Shown: positions 44,812-52,610 of the stretch, piece after piece
How the letters are laid out: the number at the start of each line of letters is the position of its first letter
Position numbering within the stretch: position 1 is the stretch's first letter
From: Flavobacterium sp. 11
GTDB lineage: Bacteria; Bacteroidota; Bacteroidia; Flavobacteriales; Flavobacteriaceae
Assembly: GCF_002754315.1 (NCBI RefSeq)
Contig: NZ_PEFE01000001.1
Location: 1,674,001-1,738,000, forward strand
DNA length: 64,000 nt
Direction: 5' to 3'
Program-made: the position numbers and the translations under genes
Notes under the pieces: model-generated
What the model was told of the DNA's origin: nothing
Database searches by the model: none
The model's input: the letters and a program-made list of their open reading frames with translations, nothing else

Positions 44812-44946
44812 AAAAATTAGGATAAGATTTTTAGCCGATGTTTCTTTATATTGGAGATGAAAAATATTTTTTTGTCATAGCATTTAGATGCTTTTATTTG
44901 TAATAATTTTCGTTACTTTAGTATCTGATTCTTTAAATTTAAACAA

Positions 44947-46218
44947 ATGAAAGAAGATTTTCTGCATTACCTCTGGAGATTTAAGAAGTTTGACACTTTG
45001 AATTTAAAAACGGTCAACAACGAGGAAATTACAATTGTCAATGTAGGTCAATATCTTGAATTGGCAGGTCCTGACTTTTTTAATGCTCAGATAGTTATTG
45101 GTGCTCAAAAATGGGCAGGAAATATTGAAATTCATATAAAATCTTCTGATTGGTACGTGCATCATCACGAAAAAGATGCGGGTTATGAAAACGTAATTTT
45201 GCATGTGGTTTGGGAGCATGATGTAGCAGTTTTTAGAAGCGACAATTCTGAAATTCCTGTTTTAGAATTAAAAGAATATGTCGAGAAAGCGACTCTGGAA
45301 AACTACCAGTCTTTAATGACTCCAAAATCATGGATTTTTTGCGAAAAGCAGCTAAAAGATGTTGACGAGTTTGCATTGAAAAACTGGCAAGAACGGTTGT
45401 TTTTTGAACGGTTAGAAAGAAAATCCCAACCCATATTTGATTTATTGGAACAAACCAATCAAGATTGGGAAGGAGTTTTGTTCTGTTTGTTGGCTAAGAA
45501 TTTTGGTTTAAATACAAACGGAGAAATCTTTTATAAAATGGCGCAATCTATTCCTTTTTCGATAATTAGAAAGGAAAGTTTTGAAGTGGAAAATATAGAA
45601 GCATTAATTTTTGGCACTACCGGATTATTGGACTCCGAAAAAGAAGATAACTATTTTAAGGATTTAAAATTCAGGTATTTCTACTTGTTGCATAAGTATC
45701 AAATAGAGAAAGTTTGTATAGAACCAGTACAGTTTTTCAAGCATCGTCCAGATAATTTTCCGACGATACGACTCTCACAATTAGCTAATTTATACCATAG
45801 TCAGCAGAATTTATTTTCGAAAATAAATAGTTTAAGTTCATTAAAAAGTACTTACGAATTGTTTCAGATTACGGCTTCGGAGTATTGGCAAAACCATTAT
45901 CAGTTTGATAAAGAAAGTCCGATGAAACAGAGAAAACTATCTAAATCTTTCATTGATTTAATTGTCATAAATACTATAATTCCAATTCAATTTGCTTTTG
46001 CTAAAAGTCAGGGAAAAGAAATTTCGGAGGATTTAATACAGCTTTTAAATGAAGTTGTTGCAGAGAAAAATGCTATTATTGAAAAATTTACTTCTTTTGG
46101 AATACAGTCAAAAACTGCTTTTGAAACGCAATCTTTGTTGCAACTGAAGAATGAGTATTGTAATAAAAGTAAGTGTTTAGAATGTGTTATAGGTTCGGAA
46201 TTGATGAAAAAATGTTGA
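44947..46218 (+). CDS. DUF2851 family protein
   Basis: 423 residues, cytosolic. The start MKEDFLHYLWRFKKFDTLNL and the region GPDFFNAQIVIGAQKWAGNIEIHIKSSDWYVHHHEKDAGYENVILHVVWEHD match the DUF2851 family (PD-(D/E)xK-like appearance: E-I-H-x-K-x-S-D-W). The C-terminal Cys set CNKSKCLECVIGSELMKKC could bind zinc. The family is widespread in Bacteroidota; its activity is unknown, and a nuclease-like fold is only a guess from the E-x-K pattern. Confidence 0.85.
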   Translation: MKEDFLHYLWRFKKFDTLNLKTVNNEEITIVNVGQYLELAGPDFFNAQIVIGAQKWAGNIEIHIKSSDWYVHHHEKDAGYENVILHVVWEHDVAVFRSDNSEIPVLELKEYVEKATLENYQSLMTPKSWIFCEKQLKDVDEFALKNWQERLFFERLERKSQPIFDLLEQTNQDWEGVLFCLLAKNFGLNTNGEIFYKMAQSIPFSIIRKESFEVENIEALIFGTTGLLDSEKEDNYFKDLKFRYFYLLHKYQIEKVCIEPVQFFKHRPDNFPTIRLSQLANLYHSQQNLFSKINSLSSLKSTYELFQITASEYWQNHYQFDKESPMKQRKLSKSFIDLIVINTIIPIQFAFAKSQGKEISEDLIQLLNEVVAEKNAIIEKFTSFGIQSKTAFETQSLLQLKNEYCNKSKCLECVIGSELMKKC

Positions 46219-46255
46219 TTTGTTGATTCGGTCATTTGTTTATTCGAAAAAATCG

Positions 46256-46263
46256 TAATTTTG
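46256..46263 (+). promoter_or_regulatory. -7 box of the PspC gene
   Basis: TAATTTTG, a perfect TAnnTTTG, 22 bases before the ATG. Confidence 0.55.
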
Positions 46264-46285
46264 CTCATAATTCATAACTCATAAA

Positions 46286-46513
46286 ATGTCAGTAGTAATT
46301 AAACTAAAGTTCTTTTTTGAAAAACATGGTTTTCATGTTTCCTCTCGTTTAGCTGATACTTTGGGAATGCGTGCCAGTAGTGTGCGATTGTTTTTTATCT
46401 ATTTGTCTTTTGTTACTGTAGGGTTGTGGTTTGCGGTCTACCTCACGTTGGCTTTTTGGATTCGTTTGAAGGATTTAATTCGCGCCAAGCGGACTTCAGT
46501 TTTTGATTTGTAA
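46286..46513 (+). CDS. PspC-domain membrane protein
   Basis: 75 residues. PspC module: MRASSVRLFFIYLSFVT, with a membrane segment VRLFFIYLSFVTVGLWFAVYLTLAFWI. PspC proteins take part in phage-shock/envelope stress responses; this one lacks PspB or PspA partners nearby. The -7 box and its own terminator make it a single-gene unit. The charged C-terminus (RLKDLIRAKRTS) should face the cytosol. Confidence 0.82.
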   Translation: MSVVIKLKFFFEKHGFHVSSRLADTLGMRASSVRLFFIYLSFVTVGLWFAVYLTLAFWIRLKDLIRAKRTSVFDL

Positions 46514-46525
46514 ATAGCTATAAAC

Positions 46526-46572
46526 AAAAAAAGGGATTATAAAGTAGTTGATACTTTATAATCCCTTTTTTA
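46526..46572. terminator. Strong bidirectional terminator between PspC and permease genes
   Basis: Perfect 14-base stem GGGATTATAAAGTA / TACTTTATAATCCC (46533-46546, 46552-46565) with A-run and T-run on the flanks; serves the two convergent genes. Confidence 0.92.
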
Positions 46573-46586
46573 TTTATGATGAAATT

Positions 46587-48038
46587 TTATTTGTCTGGAT
46601 TGTTCAATTTACTGTTTTTCTTTCCGTAAACAAAGTAAATAGCAACACCTAATGCCATCCAAATAACAAGTCTCGCCCAGCTTTCATTTGGTAATGAATA
46701 CATCAAGGCTAAACAGATTAGGATTCCTGCAATTGGTACAAATGGTACTAAAGGTGTGCGGAAAGATCTTGGTGCATCTGGCATTTTTTTACGCATTACT
46801 AAAACTCCGATACATACTAAAACGAAGGCTAATAATGTTCCAATACTTACCATGTGACCTAAATCACTTACTGGTACAAAACCTGCAAAAAGGCTTACAA
46901 ATACCATGAAGAAAAGATTCGTTTTCCAAGGTGTTCTGAATTTTGCATGAATATCACTGAAGAAAGAAGGTAATAAACCATCTTTACTCATTGTATAGAA
47001 AACACGACTTTGTCCCATTAACATCACAAGCATTACCGAAGTATAACCTGCTAAAATAGCTACGATTAAACCAGTTTGTAAAAAGGTATATCCGGTTCTT
47101 GCAAATGCAGTTGCTGCTGGTTTAGCATCTCCTGCAAATTCATTATAAGGAACAAGTCCAGTCATTACGTGAGCAAATAATACGTATAAAATAGTACAAA
47201 TAATAAGAGATCCTAAAATACCAATTGGCATCCCTTTTTGTGGATTTTTTGCCTCTTGAGCAGCTGTAGAAACAGCATCAAAACCAATGAAGGCAAAGAA
47301 TACAGTTCCAGCTCCTGCAGCAATTCCTGACCATCCAAATTCTCCAAAAACTCCTGTGTTTTCAGGAATGTAAGGTGTGTAATTAGCAGTGTCAATAAAG
47401 CTCCAACCTAAAACAATAAACATGATAACCACTATTACTTTTACAACAACTAGAAAGTTGTTTATAGACGCAGATTCTTTAGTTCCTCTTATCAAAAGTA
47501 AAGATAGCATCGAAACGATAAAAATAGCAGGAAGATTAATGATTCCACCTTCTATTATAGTTCCGTCGCTTAATTTTAATGTTTCCCAGGGCGAACATAT
47601 CAAATCATGTGGAAGATGTATTCCGTATTTATTTAATAATTCGAGTAAATAGCGAGACCAACTTACCCCTACTGTAGCTGCTCCTAATGCGTATTCAAGA
47701 ACTAAATCCCAACCGATAATCCAAGCCATAAATTCTCCCATAGTTGCATAGGAGTACGTGTAAGCACTACCTGCTACTGGTATCATTGATGCGAACTCAG
47801 CATAACAAAGTCCTGCAAAAGCACATCCTACGGCGGCTAAAATAAATGAAAGTGTAACTGCTGGACCAGCATGTTCTGCGGCAGCAATTCCTGTTAACGA
47901 GAATAATCCTGCTCCAATAATTGCTCCAACTCCAAGTGCTACTAATGAACGTGAAGACAAAGTCCTTTTTAATCCTTTTTCGGATTCTGATGCTTCATTT
48001 AGCAATACCGACAGTGGTTTAGTTTTCCAAATTGACAT
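46587..48038 (-). CDS. APC-superfamily amino acid permease
   Basis: 483 residues, 12 or more transmembrane helices. Motifs: VALGVGAIIGAGLFSLTGIAAAEHAGPAVTLSF in helix 1 with the GxG substrate-binding loop, CYAEFASMIPVAGSAYTYSYATMGE in helix 3, and FFAFIGFDAVSTAAQEAKNPQKGMP. It resembles YfnA-type cationic amino acid permeases of Bacteroidota. Uptake of an amino acid with H+ is likely; the substrate cannot be assigned. Confidence 0.9.
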   Translation of the reverse strand: MSIWKTKPLSVLLNEASESEKGLKRTLSSRSLVALGVGAIIGAGLFSLTGIAAAEHAGPAVTLSFILAAVGCAFAGLCYAEFASMIPVAGSAYTYSYATMGEFMAWIIGWDLVLEYALGAATVGVSWSRYLLELLNKYGIHLPHDLICSPWETLKLSDGTIIEGGIINLPAIFIVSMLSLLLIRGTKESASINNFLVVVKVIVVIMFIVLGWSFIDTANYTPYIPENTGVFGEFGWSGIAAGAGTVFFAFIGFDAVSTAAQEAKNPQKGMPIGILGSLIICTILYVLFAHVMTGLVPYNEFAGDAKPAATAFARTGYTFLQTGLIVAILAGYTSVMLVMLMGQSRVFYTMSKDGLLPSFFSDIHAKFRTPWKTNLFFMVFVSLFAGFVPVSDLGHMVSIGTLLAFVLVCIGVLVMRKKMPDAPRSFRTPLVPFVPIAGILICLALMYSLPNESWARLVIWMALGVAIYFVYGKKNSKLNNPDK

Positions 48039-48069
48039 GGGTTATATGGTTTTGTTTGTTATTAAGCTC

Positions 48070-48077
48070 CAAATGTA
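48070..48077 (-). promoter_or_regulatory. -7 box of the permease gene
   Basis: On the minus strand TACATTTG, a perfect TAnnTTTG, 32 bases before the ATG. Confidence 0.6.
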
Positions 48078-48319
48078 TAGTTTTTTATAAAAAATAAAAA
48101 CAATAATTGAATTTTAAGTTATAAAAAAGTAATTTACCTGTCTTTATTTGGGGTTTAGTATGAGAAAAAACTTTTTTTGGCATTAGGTGTGCTGAATTTC
48201 ACTTTGTTTTTGAAATAAGTTTTACTTCTTTCAAATATTTTTTCTTAGAAAGTGATAGGTCTTGATTTAATTTATAAATTTAGGAATCTTAATTTACTAC
48301 ACTAATCCTGATATTATAA

Positions 48320-49204
48320 ATGAATTTTAAAACACTGCGAAGTTTCTTCAATTTTACTCGAGAGCAACGTACGGGTATTTTTGTTTTATTCGCAATTATT
48401 ATTCTTTTGCAAATGATTTATTTTTTTGTGGACTTTGGTTTTGAAACAAAAGAATATCCTGATAAACAAAAATGGCTTTCCCTTCAATCTGAAATTGATT
48501 CCATGAAAAGGGAGTCCGAAAAAGAGTCTCCAAAAATGTATCTTTTTAATCCTAATTTCATAACTGATTATAAAGGATATAAGTTAGGAATGTCAGTGGA
48601 AGAAATTGATCGCTTGCTAGTTTTTAGAAAAGAAAATAAATACGTTAATTCACCTAAGGAGTTTCAAAACGTAACTAAAATTTCGGATTCATTGTTAAAT
48701 GTCATAGCTCCTTATTTTAAATTCCCTGATTGGGTAAATAATAAGAAAGAATTTAAAGAGTATAATAAATATCCAAATAAGGCTTTCGCCAAAAAAGAAA
48801 AAATTATTATAATCGATATCAATCAGGCAACCAAAGAGGATTTGATAAAAATTTACGGAATAGGTGAGGCGATTTCTTTGCGAATTTTAAAACAAAAAGA
48901 AAATTTAGGTGGGTTTGTTTCCATGGAACAAATGAAAGATGTTTGGGGATTATCACCTGAAGTGATTGAGAACTTAAATTCTCATTTTAAAGTTTCGGTA
49001 CTTCCGAATATTAAGAAAATAGATGTTAATAATGCCTCTTTAAAAGAACTTTCTCAATTTTATTATTTCAGATATGCTTTGGCAAAAGAAATTGTTACCT
49101 ATAGAAGTATGAGAGGAAATATTAACAATATTGAGGATTTAACAAAAATTAAGGGATTTCCTGTTGATAAAGCAAAAATAATTGGCTTATATTTGGACTT
49201 TTAA
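48320..49204 (+). CDS. Membrane-anchored helix-hairpin-helix protein (ComEA-like)
   Basis: 294 residues. One N-terminal transmembrane helix (TGIFVLFAIIILLQMIYFFVDF), then three HhH-type repeats: EFQNVTKISDSLLNVIAPYF, IDINQATKEDLIKIYGIGEAISLRILKQ and IDVNNASLKELSQFYYFRYALAKEIVTYR, with a last NIEDLTKIKGFPVDKAKIIG. HhH modules bind DNA without sequence specificity; ComEA uses this in DNA uptake. The anchored form suggests DNA binding at the outer face of the membrane. It is followed 17 bases later by the acyl-CoA dehydrogenase gene. Confidence 0.85.
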   Translation: MNFKTLRSFFNFTREQRTGIFVLFAIIILLQMIYFFVDFGFETKEYPDKQKWLSLQSEIDSMKRESEKESPKMYLFNPNFITDYKGYKLGMSVEEIDRLLVFRKENKYVNSPKEFQNVTKISDSLLNVIAPYFKFPDWVNNKKEFKEYNKYPNKAFAKKEKIIIIDINQATKEDLIKIYGIGEAISLRILKQKENLGGFVSMEQMKDVWGLSPEVIENLNSHFKVSVLPNIKKIDVNNASLKELSQFYYFRYALAKEIVTYRSMRGNINNIEDLTKIKGFPVDKAKIIGLYLDF

Positions 49205-49221
49205 AACAAAACACTATTACA

Positions 49222-50364
49222 ATGAACTTTGACTACAACGAAACGCAATCAATGATTGCGCAATCTATAAGAGATTTTGCTGAAAAAGAAATTCGACCAA
49301 ACATAATGGAATGGGATGAAGCTCAAACATTTCCTGTGCCGTTATTTAAAAAATTAGGTGAAATGGGTTTTATGGGAGTTTTAGTGCCGGAAGAACTAGG
49401 TGGTTCGGGGTTAGGATATCATGAATACATTACTATAGTAGAAGAAATATCAAAAGTTGATCCTTCAATAGGGTTATCTGTTGCTGCGCATAATTCGTTG
49501 TGTACCAATCATATTTTGACTTTTGGAAGCGAGGAGCAGAAGAAAAAATGGATTCCAAAGCTGGCTACTGCTGAGCATATTGGTGCTTGGGGATTGACGG
49601 AACACAATACAGGTTCTGATGCTGGAGGAATGAATACTACTGCAAAAAAAGACGGAGATTTCTGGATTGTAAATGGAGCTAAGAATTTCATTACGCATGC
49701 TATCTCTGGAGATATTGCGGTTGTAATTGTTCGTACTGGTGAAAAAGGAGATTCAAAAGGAATGACAGCTTTTGTTTTTGAGAAAGGAATGTCAGGTTTT
49801 ACATCTGGTAAAAAAGAAAATAAATTAGGCATGCGTGCCAGTGAAACTGCTGAATTGATTTTTGATAATTGTCGTATTCCTGATGCAAACAGATTAGGAG
49901 AAGTAGGACAAGGTTTTATCCAGGCGATGAAAATTTTAGACGGTGGAAGAATTTCTATTGGCGCATTGTCATTAGGAATCGCAAAAGGAGCGTATGAAGC
50001 AGCTTTGAAATATTCGAAAGAAAGACATCAGTTTGGACAGCCAATTTCAGAATTTCAAGGTATTTCATTCAAGTTAGCTGATATGGCAACTGAGATTGAA
50101 GCTTCGGAATTATTGTTGCACAAAGCAGCTTTCTTGAAAGAGAAACACAGGCCAGTTACCACATTGGGAGCGATGGCTAAAATGTATTCTTCAGAAGTGT
50201 GTGTGAAAGTAGCAAATGAGGCAGTGCAAATACATGGAGGTTATGGTTATATCAAGGATTATCCGGTAGAGAAATTCTACAGGGATTCTAAATTATGTAC
50301 TATTGGAGAAGGAACTACCGAGATTCAAAAAATAGTGATTTCCAGAAATTTATTGAAAGGATAG
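49222..50364 (+). CDS. Acyl-CoA dehydrogenase
   Basis: 380 residues, the usual length. FAD enzyme of the ACAD family: N-terminal helical domain, LTEHNTGSDAGGMNTTAKKDGDFWIVNG in the middle beta domain, and the C-terminal domain with YSKERHQFGQPISEFQGISFKLADMATEIE and EAVQIHGGYGYIKDYPVEKFYRDSK, with the catalytic Glu region in IGEGTTEIQKIVISR. The closest class is the short/branched-chain butyryl-CoA type. It probably acts in beta-oxidation or branched-chain amino acid breakdown; electrons pass to ETF. Confidence 0.93.
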   Translation: MNFDYNETQSMIAQSIRDFAEKEIRPNIMEWDEAQTFPVPLFKKLGEMGFMGVLVPEELGGSGLGYHEYITIVEEISKVDPSIGLSVAAHNSLCTNHILTFGSEEQKKKWIPKLATAEHIGAWGLTEHNTGSDAGGMNTTAKKDGDFWIVNGAKNFITHAISGDIAVVIVRTGEKGDSKGMTAFVFEKGMSGFTSGKKENKLGMRASETAELIFDNCRIPDANRLGEVGQGFIQAMKILDGGRISIGALSLGIAKGAYEAALKYSKERHQFGQPISEFQGISFKLADMATEIEASELLLHKAAFLKEKHRPVTTLGAMAKMYSSEVCVKVANEAVQIHGGYGYIKDYPVEKFYRDSKLCTIGEGTTEIQKIVISRNLLKG

Positions 50365-50385
50365 TTTTTGAAAATTTGAATATAG

Positions 50386-50431
50386 TAAAAAGAGCCAAAA
50401 TGCATTAAATTGTAGCTTGGCTCTTTTTTTT
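50386..50431 (+). terminator. Terminator after the acyl-CoA dehydrogenase gene
   Basis: AGAGCCAA (50391-50398) pairs with TTGGCTCT (50417-50424), then nine T. Confidence 0.85.
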
Positions 50432-50433
50432 TG

Positions 50434-50548
50434 CGTGAAGGATAGAAGAGGAAAGCCCGGAATGCAATGAGGACTTGAAACGGACAGCCTGACGGTGGAC
50501 GAATTGACGTTTTGTGAATGATAAAAGAGGTGTCCACCGGCACGCCCA
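50434..50548. repeat. Dispersed hairpin repeat, copy D (opposite orientation)
   Basis: CGGTGGAC (50493-50500) pairs with GTCCACCG (50532-50539). Read on the minus strand it has GGGCGT, GGCTGTCC, CAAGTCCTC and CCGGGCTTTCC, words shared with copies A and C. Confidence 0.75.
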
Positions 50549-50590
50549 AAAATAATCTATAATTCATGACTCGTAATTCAAAATAATGTT

Positions 50591-50598
50591 TACTTTTG
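50591..50598 (+). promoter_or_regulatory. -7 box of rpsU
   Basis: TACTTTTG, a perfect TAnnTTTG, 29 bases before ATG 50628. It rules out the upstream in-frame ATG at 50586. Confidence 0.6.
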
Positions 50599-50627
50599 CA
50601 CACTTAAAGAAAGGGGGTGTCTATATT

Positions 50628-50822
50628 ATGTTAATTATACCAATTAAAGACGGAGAAAATATCGATAGAGCGTTAAAACGTTACAAAAGAAAATTTGATA
50701 AAACAGGAACTGTTCGTCAATTAAGAGCACGTACTGCTTTTATTAAGCCTTCAGTAACAAATAGAATCAAAATTCAAAAAGCGGCTTATATCCAAAATAT
50801 GAGAGATAACTTAGAGAGTTAG
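50628..50822 (+). CDS. rpsU: Ribosomal protein bS21
   Basis: 64 residues, very basic. IPIKDGENIDRALKRYKRKFDKTG is the bS21 signature (I-x-v-x-x-n-E-x-i-d-x-A-L-r-R-f-k-R). It is a small-subunit protein near the anti-Shine-Dalgarno end of 16S rRNA; in Bacteroidota bS21 with bS18 and bS6 helps block that end, which fits the poor Shine-Dalgarno use seen here. Unusually for the window, an 'aaagaaagggggtg' purine tract lies 10-20 bases upstream of its own ATG. Confidence 0.93.
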   Translation: MLIIPIKDGENIDRALKRYKRKFDKTGTVRQLRARTAFIKPSVTNRIKIQKAAYIQNMRDNLES

Positions 50823-50845
50823 TCAATATCTATTAAAATAAAATA

Positions 50846-50892
50846 CCGTTAGTCATTAAAAGTTTTATAACTTTGATGCTAACGGTTTTTTT
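50846..50892 (+). terminator. rpsU terminator with embedded promoter of the recombinase gene
   Basis: CCGTTAG (50846-50852) pairs with CTAACGG (50879-50885), followed by seven T. A perfect -7 box TAACTTTG sits in the loop at 50868-50875, and the recombinase ATG (50893) starts right after the T-run. Confidence 0.75.
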
Positions 50893-51789
50893 ATGACTAC
50901 TAATAAAGACGCATTTCGGGATTATCTACAGTTGGAGAAAAAATATTCTTCACATACCGTTACGGCATATTGTAATGATATTACTTCTTTTGAATCATTC
51001 AATACGATACATTTTGACCAACAAAATATTGAGCAGGTTAATTATAGTCAAATTAGAAGTTGGATTGTGTCTCTTGTTGATAATGACATATCAAATACCT
51101 CAGTTAATAGAAAAATTGCATCCTTAAAAGCATTTTATAAATTTCTATTAAAAACAAAGCAAATAGAAGTAAGTCCATTGTTGAAGCACAAAGCGTTAAA
51201 GGCTCCAAAGTTGTTGCAGATTCCTTTTTCTGAAAAGGAGGTTATTGATGTTTTGGATATAGCGCAAAGTGCAGCCGGCTTTGAAGGAGTTAGAAATAAA
51301 CTTGTCATTGATTTGTTTTATACTACAGGGATACGTAGAGCAGAACTGATAAGTTTAAAAATAACAAATGTTGATTTGTCTGGCAGTACAATAAAAGTGT
51401 TAGGAAAGCGAAATAAGGAGCGAATTATTCCTGTTTTGCCAATAATAAAAGAGCAGTTCGCTTTGTACTTGAAAGAGCGGGAGAGTTTGTTGTCTATTGA
51501 AGATCATGATTATTTATTTCTCACAAAAAAAGGGTTAAAATTAAATGATTCCTTTGTGTATCGATTAATAAATTCTTACTTTAGTACTGTCTCTGAAAAA
51601 GTAAAAAAGAGCCCCCATATATTGAGACATACTTTTGCAACGCATTTGTTAAATAATGGAGCGGATTTAAATTCAGTCAAGGAATTATTAGGTCATTCTA
51701 GTCTGGCATCGACGCAAATATATACGCACAGTAGTTTATCAGAACTGAAAAGTGTGTATAAAGAAGCGCATCCACGGGGTCGGAAGTAA
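50893..51789 (+). CDS. Tyrosine recombinase, XerC/XerD family
   Basis: 298 residues. N-terminal SAM-like core-binding domain (about 5-85), then the catalytic domain with Arg in TTGIRRAELISL, Lys in KVLGKRNKERIIPV, HILRHTFATHLLNNGAD (His-x-x-Arg), LLGHSSLASTQIYTH (His, Tyr nucleophile). It resolves chromosome dimers at dif. Its setting between rpsU and raiA is a housekeeping position, so this is not a phage integrase. The leader from the embedded promoter is only about 12 bases. Confidence 0.92.
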   Translation: MTTNKDAFRDYLQLEKKYSSHTVTAYCNDITSFESFNTIHFDQQNIEQVNYSQIRSWIVSLVDNDISNTSVNRKIASLKAFYKFLLKTKQIEVSPLLKHKALKAPKLLQIPFSEKEVIDVLDIAQSAAGFEGVRNKLVIDLFYTTGIRRAELISLKITNVDLSGSTIKVLGKRNKERIIPVLPIIKEQFALYLKERESLLSIEDHDYLFLTKKGLKLNDSFVYRLINSYFSTVSEKVKKSPHILRHTFATHLLNNGADLNSVKELLGHSSLASTQIYTHSSLSELKSVYKEAHPRGRK

Positions 51790-51818
51790 TTTTGAGAAAT
51801 GTTTAACTATTAAAAAAA

Positions 51819-52127
51819 ATGATTATGAAGGTAAGTGTTCATGCAGTTAACTTTACTGTTGACAAAAAGCTAGTAGATTTTGTTCAAGAGAGAATGGACA
51901 AGTTGGAAAAGTATTATGACAAAGTAGTATCAGCAGATGTTTTTTTGAAGGTTGAAAAGACAAGTGATAAAGAAAATAAAATTGCCGAGGTAAAAATCAA
52001 TGTTCCAGGAGATGATTTTTTGGTAAAAAAGCAATGTAAAACTTTTGAAGAGGCAGTTGAGCTTTCGGCAGAATCCTTAGAGAGAATGTTAGTAAAAAGG
52101 AAAGAAAAAATAAGTTCGCACATTTAA
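51819..52127 (+). CDS. raiA: Ribosome hibernation factor RaiA/HPF (short form)
   Basis: 102 residues. Short HPF/RaiA domain: MKVSVHAVNFTVDKKLVDFVQERMDKLEKYYDKVVSADVFLKVEK... and ...DDFLVKKQCKTFEEAVELSAESLERMLVKRKEK. It binds the 30S subunit and blocks tRNA/mRNA sites during starvation. Two starts are possible (ATG 51819 or ATG 51825); the first gives MIMKVS. There is no long-form C-terminal dimerisation domain. Confidence 0.9.
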   Translation: MIMKVSVHAVNFTVDKKLVDFVQERMDKLEKYYDKVVSADVFLKVEKTSDKENKIAEVKINVPGDDFLVKKQCKTFEEAVELSAESLERMLVKRKEKISSHI

Positions 52128-52149
52128 TATGAATTTTTTTTAAAAAATG

Positions 52150-52180
52150 TTTTGATTGAGAGATAAAATCTCTACATTTG
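52150..52180 (+). promoter_or_regulatory. Promoter of the tRNA-tuf operon
   Basis: -33 TTTTG (52150-52154) and a perfect -7 TACATTTG (52173-52180) with an 18-base spacer, a full-strength Bacteroidota promoter. Confidence 0.75.
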
Positions 52181-52181
52181 C

Positions 52182-52209
52182 AGTCCGTTAGAAATAGCGG
52201 ACTTTTTTT
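52182..52209 (+). terminator. Promoter-proximal hairpin with T-run before tRNA-Thr
   Basis: AGTCCG (52182-52187) pairs with CGGACT (52198-52203), followed by TTTTTT. It lies at the 5' end of the tRNA-tuf transcript, just after the -7 box. It could cap the transcript, attenuate it, or mark a processing site. Confidence 0.6.
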
Positions 52210-52217
52210 ATTGATTC

Positions 52218-52291
52218 GCCAGCGTAGCTCAGTTGGCTAGAGCAGCTGATTTGTAATCAGCAGGTCGTGGGTTCGAGTCCCTCCGCCGGCT
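52218..52291 (+). tRNA. tRNA-Thr (TGT)
   Basis: Cloverleaf with anticodon stem GCTGA/TCAGC and loop TTTGTAA, so anticodon TGT. D-arm GCTC..GAGC and TTCGAGT T-loop are normal. The acceptor GCCAGCG/CGCCGGC has an A-C mismatch at position 4-69, and the T-stem GTGGG/CCCTC has one T-T. No CCA is encoded. Confidence 0.93.
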
Positions 52292-52324
52292 CAAGACTGT
52301 AAAGGTTTGACGATAGAAAAAGTA

Positions 52325-52405
52325 GGGGAGATACTCAAGCGGCCAACGAGGGCAGACTGTAAATCTGCTGTGTGAACTTCGCAGGTTCGAATCCTGCTCT
52401 CCCCA
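52325..52405 (+). tRNA. tRNA-Tyr (GTA)
   Basis: Acceptor GGGGAGA/TCTCCCC, anticodon loop CTGTAAA with GTA, a class II-type variable arm (TGTGTGAACTTC) and TTCGAAT T-loop. All stems pair. No CCA encoded. Confidence 0.95.
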
Positions 52406-52484
52406 CAAGAATTAATTTTAGATTGCGAATTTTTAGATTGAAAAGTTTAAAATGAGGAATCTAAGCTCTTTAATCAAGGGTTCT

Positions 52485-52556
52485 GCCGACTTAGCTCAGA
52501 GGTAGAGTGCTTCCTTGGTAAGGAAGAGGTCACGGGTTCAATTCCCGTAGTTGGCT
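52485..52556 (+). tRNA. tRNA-Thr (GGT)
   Basis: Acceptor GCCGACT/AGTTGGC (one G-T), anticodon stem CTTCC/GGAAG with loop TTGGTAA, so GGT. It immediately precedes tuf, as in many bacteria. Confidence 0.95.
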
Positions 52557-52610
52557 CAAGTAAGTAGGAAATTGAAATAAATATATAAACTAGATTAAAA
52601 ATTAAGTAAA

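Noticed and set aside
50893..51789. Tyrosine recombinase next to tRNA genes as sign of an integrated element
   Set aside because: The gene sits between rpsU and raiA in a housekeeping order, the length and motifs fit XerC/XerD, and no att repeats or phage genes are nearby.
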